Part shown: positions 6,151-11,089 of the stretch, piece after piece
How the letters are laid out: the number at the start of each line of letters is the position of its first letter
How positions within the stretch are numbered: position 1 is the stretch's first letter
Assembly: GCA_026770585.1 (NCBI GenBank)
Contig: MU646619.1
Span: 107,940-119,028 of the forward strand
Reading direction: 5' to 3'
Source of the DNA: Baffinella frigidus
Lineage: Eukaryota > Cryptophyceae > Cryptomonadales > Baffinellaceae
DNA length: 11,089 bases
Position numbers and translations under genes: made by a program
The notes under the pieces: model-generated
The model's input: the letters and a program-made list of their open reading frames with translations, nothing else
The model's database searches: none
What the model was told of the DNA's origin: nothing

Positions 6151-9111
6151 GTTCACCCCGACTACCGCCTCGCTGCCCCCTCCGGCTACTGGGCCAGGTC
6201 CTGACGCTTTACGCGCGCGCTTTCCAGGGGCGAGGACAGGGAATGGCAGCCAGCACCGCCCGCGCAGTGCACCGCCCGCCGTCGCCACCAACCTCCCGGC
6301 GTTTGGCTATGCGTCATTCGGGAGTGAGTGCTTTCCCCAGCCTGCCCGCTCCTCCGGAGATGCCTCCCTCCTCTCGACTCTCCATGGGGGCAAGGCTCGG
6401 TGGAGGGATGTTCGGGGGTTGGTGACCGCTTGACGCTAGCTCTCCGTTGCTCAGCGTTGGCCGACCGTGCCTGCTCTGGGGCTCGCGGGGGTGTCTGGGG
6501 GTGCCGCTGGGATGGTGGACCACCGCGCCGCGCGCTGGCGGGGTGCTGTGTGGGGCTCAGAGCCTTCACGAACACATATCTCCAAGGCAGCTACACCAGT
6601 GCCGGGCGCTTCCCACCGGAAGGGTGCACACGGGCGGGTCAGACACGCTCTGTCGCGTGCACCCTTCCGCCACGCTCTGTCGGGCGGGTGCAGCGACAGA
6701 GAGAGTCTGACAGGCACCACGCGGGTTTCCCAGGACGGTCGCTGCAGTTGAGGGTAGGCGGTCTCTTGGTTGAGCAGTGTGCCAAGGGATGCTTTTCACT
6801 CCTCGGGGTCCACCAGCTACCCTCCACCTGGTACGCGTAGGGTGTCTGTTGGTTGAGCAGTGTGCGGAGGGATGCTCGGCACTCCTCAGGGTCCGCCAGC
6901 TACCGTCCACCTGGTGTTTCGCTCTTGGTCCTGGTGTCCTGGCGGCATGGGCTGGCAGCACCCGGGGGCCTGGCACGCAAGGTAGCTAGCTGATGCTCAC
7001 AGCCGTGGTCGTGGTGTCGTGGTGTCGTGGTGTCGTGGTGTCTTGGTGTCGTGGTGTCTTGGTGTCGTGGTGTCGTGGTGTCGTGGTGTCGTGGTGTCGT
7101 GGTGTCGTGGTGTCGCGGGGGACACCACGACCACGGCTGTGAGCATCAGCTAGCTACCTTTCGTGGTGTCGCGGGGGACATCCGTTGGGCGGCAACAGGG
7201 TAAGCTTCGGGTCCGTAAGCTGCCGTTGAGCTGGTGTTTTGCTCTTGGTCGTGGCGTCCTGGTGTCCTGGTGTCGTGGGGAGTATCCACCGGGTGGGCGG
7301 CAGGCAAACTCGGTAGCTGACGCGGCGCGTGTCTGATCCTCGTCCGGCAGGCCCGACAGCAGACGGGTCCGACTACCAGCTCCGCGCATCCCTGGAGTAC
7401 TATAAGTACTACCATTCCCAGAAGCCGCTCGACCCGCGGCTCCCGGCCCCGGTGTACAACTGGTCCGCGCACGTCGACCTCCTCGGGGATGACCTTTCGG
7501 AGGGCCTTGCTAACCTCGCGGTATCCCGCCGCCCCCGCCGCCCGCCCTGCCGCCTCTTGAGCGCACTCGCTGGCCACCCGTGGGACCCTACAGTAGGACC
7601 ATGTCTACAGGGGTAACTCGCTCATAAGAAACCGACCCCCCCTAGGACTCTCTCTGTGACACTCGCTCACTCTCTATGTGAAACTCGCACACACTCTCTC
7701 TCTGTGCACTTTCAGGTGATGCGTGTGGTGTGAGTGACGTGAGAGAGACGTTGTCTGAGAGCACTCACTTGCCAACGCTTCCTGAGAACATTCACTTGCC
7801 ACCCCCCCCCGTCTCTCGCTGCGACACTCGCACTCTCTCTGTGGGACACTCGCTCACTCTCTATGTGACAATCAACACACACGCATCACACTCCCCGCCA
7901 GTGATAGATCTTAAGTTGACTTGAGTTGACTGAGGTGGTAGCCACCACTAGGGATGCCCAGCCACCTCTTCTCGATTCTCGATTCGCGATTCACGGTTCT
8001 GAGGGTGGAGGGGTTGGCGCGTTCTGCACCGTGTGTGGAGAGGCAAGGGTCGTTAGTAGAGCCGTGGGGGCGGTATATTTCCCGTGCCCCTGCGGTTTGG
8101 ACATATCGACCGACATTATTCGCTCTGCTGGCCCTCGTCGGGTGTGCTCCAATCTGGGCACTCCTGCATGCCAGATGCGGTACATTCCCACATACTCTGC
8201 TTTTTCAAAAGGAACAAGTGTTTGCACGGTTCACGCATCTAGTCCTGGGGACACTCGTCCCCAGGACTTTATCTCAGAAAACGAGTTCTAAAACTCGTTT
8301 TCTTAAGTCAATTCCCCTATAAATTTGTCAACTTATGCGGAGAGTAAAGAATAAGTTGACGAATTTGTAGGGGGGTTGACTTAAGAAAACGAGTTTTAGA
8401 ACTCGTTTTCTGAGATAAGACTAGTGTTTCTTGGTGGTGGTGCTTACACGGCCGACGCGAGTTGGAGAGGAGTGGCGGAATCCAACTCGCTTCGACGGAA
8501 GTGAGGGGGCGCATGCACAGGCGCCCCGCTCCCGCCGGACGGAGCAGCCTCGCTCCTGCACGCCCGTACCTCGCCCACGCCCAGATTCCTCTCAGGTTCG
8601 AGTTACCCCCCCCCCCGTACGTATTCTGACTATCGGTTGGTGGCAGGTGAACGAAGAGTCAGAGGCAGGGCTGCAGCCGCACGTGGACGGGACCGACTCG
8701 GAATTCTGGGCGGAGAACGCGCAGTTCCTCGACCCGTCGCTCGAGGACTCTGGGGAGAACCAGGACTGGGTGGAGCCTTCTGCCGCCGCGCAGGCCACCG
8801 TGCCGCAGCAGGTCCTCTTCTCGCCCCGAATCCCTACACCCTACACCCCACACCCTGCACCCTACACCCTGATTCATGCACCCTACACCCTACACCCTAC
8901 ACCCTACACCCTACACCCTACACCCTACACCCTACACCCTTCACCATCCACCCTAAACCCAAAACCCTACACCCTAACCCCACGACCCTAACCCTAAAAG
9001 TCTAACCCTAAACCCCTGAGCAGGTGCTGATGCGGAAATCGGTGTTCGACCGGATCCAGGAGGACTTCCCGCGCACCCCTTCTCCCGTCATGCCCCAGGT
9101 CTGTCTGTCTG

Positions 9112-9147
<36 letters not shown>

Positions 9148-11026
9148 GTCATGCCCCAGGTCTGCCTCTCTCTACACTGACGTTAGACTGCTAACGTTAG
9201 GTTAGTCCCTAACGGTTATTTGCTGATCAAGTTTTGCCCCTGGCAGAAGTTCGCGTGGTGTCACGCACCTTGGAAAGAGCGTGGTATTAACGTGTGCGAC
9301 GCGTGTTAGCATGTCTCAGGTGTTGACAAGTGTTACCCACGGCAGAACTTCGCGACGGGCAAGCCGGCGCACTCCAAGGCGCTCCCCTCCCCGAGCAACA
9401 AGGGCAAGAAGAACCTCATCGAGACTGAGGTCCCTCCCCAACACCCTCTCGCTCTCTCTCACTTTCTCTCTCGCTCTCTATCGCTCTCTCTCTAGATGGA
9501 GACCCCTCTCTCTCTCTCTCGCTCGCTCGCTCCCTGTCCCTCTCTCTCTCGCTCGCTCCCTCTCCCTCTCTCTCTCTCTAGATGGGATCTCAGTCTCGAC
9601 GAGGTCTCGATGAGGTACACACACGCCCCCTCTTCTCCGGACCCCCCCCCCCCTCTTCTCCATCCAGAACCACCACTCGCTCTGCGTCCAACGGCCTGCA
9701 TCACTGACCTGGGTGAGGGCGCTGCCAGCTAGGAGCCACGCCTCTTCCTCCCGCGGGCGCTCACTCCCGATGTAGCTCCGCGCCCCATCTGGCTGTGCCT
9801 CACTCGGGTTGACCGACTATCCCTAAGTTGACATGCTGGGTTTGCGGTACAAATTCGTCAACTTTGGCGCAGACCGTGACAGCAACACACCTGATCCGCT
9901 CCCGTTCTGATCCGACCCCCCCTCAGCGCTGCCTCCCACATCTGACCCGATCTCTGCTCTGATGTGCTTTCCCTGAGTAGGTGCGGTCGATCGAGAACCT
10001 GTCAGCCTCGCACCCGGCGCTCCAGCAGCTGGCCAACTCATCGATCACGCTCCCCCCCGGCATGGGCGCCCCACGCTCCGCCACCGCTGCGGTAAGCCCT
10101 ACACCGACATGCTTCAAATCGAGGCTAGAGATTCAGCCGTTTCCGCAGTACAAGGTTCGGATTCCAACCATGTGTCGAAGGGAACCGGCCATGCTATTGT
10201 TCTTTTCGGGTCAGCGCGGATTTTGGGTCGGGGTCGGGGAGTCGGAAAAATCGAAAAAATCGAAAAAGGGCTCTAGTATTTGTGACATATTATGGGTGGG
10301 GGGTGCATCTTGTCATCATATCAATGCATAAGATAGCATAAAACTTTAGATGGACGCACCAATTATCGAGATTTTCATTTCCCGACACCCCGACCCGACC
10401 TCGAGAAAATCCGCGCTGGCCCGAAAAGTACAATACAGACAGCCTCGAGTTGGTCCACCAGGCGCTCCAGCAGCGGGCCAACTTGATAGTACCAGGACCT
10501 CGTCACGTGTAGCCTCTTTCGTCTTATTATTTGTACCAGAACGAGCCACTTTACGAATCTAAAACCAGATCCTCTCACTATTAAACTCATCGATCACACT
10601 CCCCCCCCGGCTTGGGCGCCCCGTGCTCCGCCACCGCTGCGGTTAACCCTACACCCTAAACCCCAAACCCTAAACCCTAAACCCCAAACCCTACACCCTA
10701 CACCCTAAACCCTAAACCCTAAACCCTAACCCCTAAACCCCACACCCAAAACCCAAAACCCAAAACCCCAAACCCTCACCCCTAAACCCCAAACCCCAAA
10801 CCCCAAACCCACCCCCCTAAACCCCAAACACTAAACCCCACACCGCACGCAGGCGGCAGCGGCGGCTGCAGCAGCGTCGCACCTGGAAATGGTGCACGAG
10901 GCGGGCGACGGAGAGGAGGAGGGCGGCGGCGGCGGGGGGATGGAGCAGATGGACGTGGCGGAGCAGATGGCGCTGTTGATGCAGCAGCAGCAGTTGCTTA
11001 TGCAGCAGGGCATGCGCGCCCAGCAG
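6114..11026 (+). CDS. PUM: Pumilio/Puf-family RNA-binding protein, N-terminal part (spliced, 3' end outside window)
   Basis: Exons at 6114-6150, 6228-6323, 7351-7520, 8647-8811, 9024-9098, 9346-9429, 9981-10091 and 10853-11026 join without frame breaks into about 304 residues. An optional micro-exon at 9582-9614 would add 11. Three motifs occur in the order known from the N-terminal (NABP) region of plant-type Pumilio proteins: PRSAPP (residues 24-29), YYKYYHSQKPLDPRLPAP (61-78) and IQEDFPRTPSPV (167-178). Puf proteins bind UGUA-containing 3' UTRs and usually repress translation or promote mRNA decay in the cytoplasm; that is family knowledge. The eight C-terminal Puf repeats that bind RNA are not visible and should lie beyond the right edge. 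From residue 245 the protein is low-complexity (Ala, Glu/Gly, Gln/Met), typical of these N-terminal regions. Introns 1-2 are phase 1 and 3-8 phase 0. Without the Puf repeats the assignment rests on the motifs alone. Confidence 0.8.
6228..6323 (+). CDS. Pumilio-like gene, exon 2 (SAPP motif)
   Basis: It encodes residues 13-45 and contains HRPRSAPPAVATNLPAFGYA. PRSAPPAV corresponds to the RSGSAPPTV motif near the N terminus of plant Pumilio proteins. The donor GTGAGT at 6324 is the best consensus donor in the gene. The acceptor TTTCCAG ends at 6227; an alternative in-phase acceptor (ACAG, ending 6239) would remove four residues. Phase 1 at the 3' end (GGG A) joins GC of exon 3 to give Ser45. 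Confidence 0.8.
6760..6913. repeat. Imperfect tandem duplication of about 80 bp in intron 2
   Basis: Two units share TTGGTTGAGCAGTGTG, GGGATGCT, CACTCCTC, GGGTCC and CAGCTACC followed by TCCACCTGGT. The first is around 6760-6834 and the second around 6843-6913. The sequence after the second unit (GTTTCGCTCTTGGTC) is echoed again at 7234-7249 (GTTTTGCTCTTGGTC), hinting at a third, decayed unit. Confidence 0.8.
6979..7160. mobile_element. Foldback element: 40-bp perfect inverted repeat around an 8-bp minisatellite
   Basis: The arms 6979-7018 and 7121-7160 are exact reverse complements over 40 bases, starting AAGGTAGCTAGCTGATGCTC on the left. Between and partly within them are 13 tandem units of GTGGTGTC (7011-7114, two of them TTGGTGTC). 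The right arm itself contains GACACCACGACCACG, complementary to the minisatellite units, so the transcript could pair in many registers. There is no coding capacity. I found no clear target duplication, so the mobile origin is inferred from the structure. Confidence 0.75.
7351..7520 (+). CDS. Pumilio-like gene, exon 3 (DPRLP motif)
   Basis: It encodes residues 45-101, including DYQLRASLEYYKYYHSQKPL and DPRLPAPVYNW. This matches the conserved Y-rich segment followed by NPRLPPP/DPRLPPP in the N-terminal region of Pumilio proteins. The acceptor CCGGCAG ends at 7350 and the donor GTATCC starts at 7521. The start at 7351 was chosen because it fits the phase of exon 2; an alternative acceptor at 7357-7359 is also in phase and would drop three residues. 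Codons are strongly G/C-ending. Confidence 0.9.
7584..7648. mobile_element. Rearranged fragment of family A element in intron 3
   Basis: GACCCTACAGTAGGACCATG (7584-7603) is identical to the interior of A2. It is followed directly by an A-type left end, TACAGGGGTAACTCGCTCAT (7606 onward), then AAGAAACCGACCCCCCCTAGGAC. In A2 the terminal sequence precedes the interior segment, so here the order is swapped. The opposite terminus is absent. Confidence 0.75.
7657..7869. repeat. Direct repeats GACACTCGCTCACTCTCTATGTGA in intron 3
   Basis: The 23-24 bp repeat beginning GACACTCGCTCACTCTC occurs at about 7657-7680 and 7846-7869. Between them lie CT-rich sequence and two CACTTGCCA words (7766 and 7793). 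It looks like an expanded, partly duplicated simple-sequence region. Confidence 0.75.
8241..8268. repeat. Perfect 12-bp hairpin with 4-base loop
   Basis: AGTCCTGGGGAC, loop ACTC, GTCCCCAGGACT form a perfect stem. It abuts the longer hairpin at 8269-8418, on its left side only. In a bacterium this would suggest a terminator, but there is no U-tract and it lies in an intron. Confidence 0.85.
8269..8418. mobile_element. Foldback element with 68-bp arms (family G) in intron 3
   Basis: The left arm 8269-8336 and right arm 8351-8418 are reverse complements at 64 of 68 positions, with a 14-base loop (8337-8350). All four mismatches put T on the left arm opposite G on the right, so the plus-strand transcript would pair along the full 68 bp using G.U pairs. 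Each arm also contains a small internal palindrome (AAAACGAGTT, CTAA, AACTCGTTTT). The AAGTCAA and GTCAACTT words link it to families F and H. No gene lies inside. Confidence 0.88.
8647..8811 (+). CDS. Pumilio-like gene, exon 4
   Basis: It encodes residues 102-156 (55 codons), beginning VNEESEAGLQPHVDG and ending ATVPQQ. The acceptor GTGGCAG ends at 8646 and the donor GTCCTC starts at 8812, with phase 0 on both sides. The segment is acidic (DSEFWAENAQFLDPSLEDSG) and has no named domain. Its placement between the DPRLP and IQEDFP motifs fits the variable linker there in Pumilio proteins. Reading on past 8811 would run into telomere-like repeats, which supports the splice. Confidence 0.82.
8812..9023 (+). 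repeat. Intron 4, made mostly of telomere-like repeats
   Basis: This 212-bp intron consists from about 8831 to 9016 of CCCTACA, CCCTAAA and related units. It is bounded by donor GTCCTC and acceptor CTGAGCAG, with CTAAC branch-site-like words just upstream of the acceptor. The sequence at the two junctions is a near-exact direct repeat: GCAGGTCCT across the 5' end and GCAGGTGCT across the 3' end. This suggests an intron born by insertion of repeat DNA with target duplication. Confidence 0.85.
9024..9098 (+). CDS. Pumilio-like gene, exon 5 (IQEDFPRTPSPV motif)
   Basis: Its 25 codons encode VLMRKSVFDRIQEDFPRTPS followed by PVMPQ (residues 157-181). IQEDFPRTPSPV is the diagnostic motif of plant-type Pumilio N-terminal regions and is the strongest single identification in the window. 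The acceptor GAGCAG ends at 9023 and the donor GTCTGT starts at 9099, both phase 0. The last 18 bases and the donor are copied at 9142-9164. Confidence 0.92.
9081..9164. repeat. Duplicated 3' edge of exon 5 with its splice donor
   Basis: The 23 bases across the exon 5/intron 5 boundary (9081-9103, containing CCGTCATGCCCCAGGTCTG) recur exactly at 9142-9164, 61 bp downstream. A (CT)n tract lies between them. The second copy keeps CAG|GTCTG and could act as a decoy or alternative donor, but splicing there would retain 61 bases and shift the frame. Confidence 0.92.
9228..9354. repeat. Duplicated splice acceptor and 5' edge of exon 6
   Basis: Positions 9228-9255 (ending GGCAGAAGTTCGCG) and 9327-9354 (ending GGCAGAACTTCGCG) align at 23 of 28 bases with 99-bp spacing. 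The downstream copy is the acceptor used in the model. The upstream one is followed by a frame that stops at 9307-9309. A palindrome CTAACGTTAG lies at 9191-9200. Confidence 0.75.
9346..9429 (+). CDS. Pumilio-like gene, exon 6
   Basis: Its 28 codons encode NFATGKPAHSKALPSPSNKG followed by KKNLIETE (residues 182-209), a basic Ser/Pro-rich linker. The acceptor ACGGCAG ends at 9345 and the donor GTCCCT starts at 9430, phase 0 on both sides. No named domain is present. The phase match with both neighbours and strong G/C third positions support it. Confidence 0.75.
9430..9980 (+). other. Intron 6 of the Pumilio-like gene
   Basis: A 551-bp intron rich in CT microsatellite (9443-9581). The acceptor-like block TCTCTCTCTAGATGG occurs twice, around 9486-9500 and 9572-9586. 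A decayed hairpin with AAGTTGAC (9825-9832) and GTCAACTT (9857-9864) lies near the 3' end. A possible micro-exon is listed separately. Confidence 0.65.
9582..9614 (+). CDS. Possible micro-exon of the Pumilio-like gene
   Basis: After a CTCTCTCTAG acceptor (9580-9581), 33 bases read MGSQSRRGLDE and end before the donor GTACAC (9615). Phase 0 on both sides would let it be included or skipped without a frame change. No conserved motif is visible and the CT context makes AG acceptors frequent by chance, so this is only a candidate for alternative splicing. Confidence 0.25.
9981..10091 (+). CDS. Pumilio-like gene, exon 7
   Basis: Its 37 codons encode VRSIENLSASHPALQQLANS followed by SITLPPGMGAPRSATAA (residues 210-246). 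The acceptor GAGTAG ends at 9980; the donor GTAAGC starts at 10092. Phase is 0 on both sides. The C-terminal Ala pair joins eight further Ala codons in exon 8. Most of this exon is duplicated as a broken copy in the following intron. Confidence 0.8.
10195..10435. mobile_element. Foldback element in intron 7, about 240 bp
   Basis: The left end TATTGTTCTTTTCGGGTCAG, continuing CGCGGATTTT, matches the complement of the right end TATTGTACTTTTCGGGCCAG, CGCGGATTTT. With scattered differences and a small gap the arms extend over about 55 bp. TA lies at both ends (10195-10196 and 10434-10435), fitting a TA target duplication. The AT-rich centre (10260-10375) differs from the surrounding GC-rich DNA and has no open frame of note. 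Confidence 0.82.
10441..10652 (+). pseudogene. Broken duplicate of exon 7 inside intron 7
   Basis: AGCCTCG (10441), GGCGCTCCAGCAGC and GGCCAACT (to 10483), then CATCGATCAC, GGGCGCCCC and GCTCCGCCACCGCTGCGGT (to 10643) repeat exon 7 and its donor region. The copy continues into TTAACCCTACACC, matching the exon 7 downstream intron sequence. It has a small insertion near its 5' end, an eighth C in the C-run (10600-10608, against seven in exon 7) that shifts the frame, and a 100-bp insertion. It keeps a GT at the donor position. Confidence 0.88.
10484..10583. mobile_element. 100-bp MITE inserted in the exon 7 copy, AACT target duplication
   Basis: The left end TGATAGTACCAGGACCTCG and the complement of the right end, TAATAGTGAGAGGATCTGG, are imperfect terminal inverted repeats (about 13 of 19 match). 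AACT stands on both sides (10480-10483 and 10584-10587). Removing the element plus one AACT restores the sequence GGCCAACTCATCGATCAC of exon 7, which fixes the insertion boundaries. A 4-bp duplication differs from the TA used by the other families here. Confidence 0.85.
10645..10836 (+). repeat. Telomere-like array in intron 7
   Basis: Tandem CCCTAAA, CCCCAAA, CCCTACA and CCCAAAA units run to about 10836. It is directly joined to the end of the exon 7 copy and followed by the exon 8 acceptor. Orientation is the same as in introns 4 and 8. Confidence 0.9.
10853..11026 (+). CDS. Pumilio-like gene, exon 8 (low-complexity)
   Basis: Its 58 codons encode residues 247-304: eight Ala, SHLEMVHEAGDG, EEE, six Gly, then MEQMDVAEQMALLMQQQQLL and MQQGMRAQQ. 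The acceptor CACGCAG ends at 10852 and the donor GTATAC starts at 11027, phase 0. CAG and GCG codon runs make length variation likely. Gln/Met-rich segments are common before the Puf repeats and can mediate condensation or partner binding, which here is inference. The gene continues past the right edge. Confidence 0.8.
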
Positions 11027-11089
11027 GTATACCCCTGCACCCTAAACTCTGCACCCTGGACCCTGGACCCTGGACCCTGAACCCTAAAC
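11027..11089 (+). repeat. Start of intron 8, telomere-like repeats
   Basis: After the donor GTATAC the sequence turns at once into CCCTAAACTCTG, then three CCCTGGA units, then CCCTGAACCCTAAAC at the window edge. It is cut by the window end. Confidence 0.8.

Larger units (their letters stand above)
6324..7350 (+). other. Intron 2 of the Pumilio-like gene
   Basis: This is a 1,027-bp intron from GTGAGT to CCGGCAG. It contains an imperfect tandem duplication (6760-6913) and an inverted-repeat element around an 8-bp minisatellite (6979-7160). Related GGTGTCC units lie at 7246-7280. Open frames in it run on several strands and overlap, with no recognised domain, so no nested gene is called. Confidence 0.7.
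7521..8646 (+). other. Intron 3 of the Pumilio-like gene
   Basis: This 1,126-bp intron runs from GTATCC to GTGGCAG. It holds a rearranged family A fragment, a pair of 24-bp direct repeats, a 12-bp perfect hairpin and a 68-bp near-perfect hairpin, listed separately. A CT-rich, hypervariable-looking stretch lies at 7646-7870. No exon or nested gene could be supported. Confidence 0.7.
10092..10852 (+). other. Intron 7 of the Pumilio-like gene
   Basis: A 761-bp intron from GTAAGC to GCACGCAG. In order it holds a foldback element (10195-10435), a broken second copy of exon 7 split by a 100-bp element (10441-10652) and a telomere-like array (10645-10836). Confidence 0.75.

Noticed and set aside
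6328-6840. Frames of 90-170 residues in intron 2 on both strands
   Set aside because: Several overlap in all frames, include a tandem duplication, and the GTGAGT donor at 6324 plus phase-matched exon 3 explain the region as intron.
7011-7114. Regularly spaced short repeats that might suggest a CRISPR array
   Set aside because: The 8-bp units are contiguous with no spacers; it is a minisatellite in a eukaryotic intron.
7146-7577. A 143-residue minus-strand frame across exon 3
   Set aside because: It is antisense to a confident exon and reads through the inverted-repeat element; GC-rich exons commonly leave such open antisense frames.
8431-8991. A continuous 186-residue frame through exon 4 into the repeats
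   Set aside because: Only 8647-8811 looks coding; the end is TPYTLHP repeats from CCCTACA units and the start precedes a clear acceptor.
9247-9306. An alternative exon starting at the upstream acceptor (KFAWCHAPWKERGIN)
   Set aside because: It runs into a stop at 9307-9309 without a convincing donor and is better explained as a decayed copy of the exon 6 edge.
10136-10180. Possible tRNA T-arm-like sequence (GGTTCGGATTCC)
   Set aside because: No acceptor stem, D-arm or anticodon arm could be folded around it.

Overview
The window looks like nuclear DNA of a eukaryote, most likely a GC-rich unicellular alga or related protist. There are no bacterial-style operons or Shine-Dalgarno-led genes. 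One gene is split by GT-AG introns. Long CT/GA microsatellites and many short palindromic DNA elements fill the rest. Telomere-like CCCTAAA arrays (the plant/algal TTTAGGG type) sit inside introns and intergenic DNA. The sequence alone does not fix the phylum.

Positions 1-6113 hold no gene I can support. This stretch is a repeat landscape. It contains a CT microsatellite at the left edge and a long CT tract (721-989) flanked by 28-bp direct repeats. It also has several families of 100-190 bp palindromic elements ending in TA (called A, B, C and D here) and at least four copies of a dispersed repeat (R). Two of the palindromic elements (B and D1) are inserted inside one copy of R. A CCCTCAA/CCCTAAA array (2991-3152) and short minisatellites make up much of the remainder.

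Positions 6114-11089 hold the 5' part of one plus-strand gene. Reconstructed from eight exons, with a possible ninth micro-exon, it encodes the N-terminal region of a Pumilio (Puf) family RNA-binding protein. The sequence shows the ordered motifs PRSAPP, YYKYYHSQKPLDPRLPAP and IQEDFPRTPSPV, followed by poly-Ala, acidic/Gly and Gln/Met-rich low-complexity sequence. The RNA-binding Puf repeats are not in the window and should lie to the right. Translation starts at an ATG in good context (6114). The first two introns are phase 1 and the rest are phase 0.

The introns are the most unusual part. They carry a 40-bp perfect inverted repeat around an 8-bp minisatellite (intron 2). Intron 3 has a 68-bp hairpin whose only four mismatches are G.U pairs in the transcript. 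Telomere-like repeats form almost all of intron 4 and parts of introns 7 and 8. In several places an exon edge and its splice site have been copied into the neighbouring intron. In the clearest case most of exon 7 was duplicated, frameshifted, and then split by a 100-bp element with a 4-bp target duplication.
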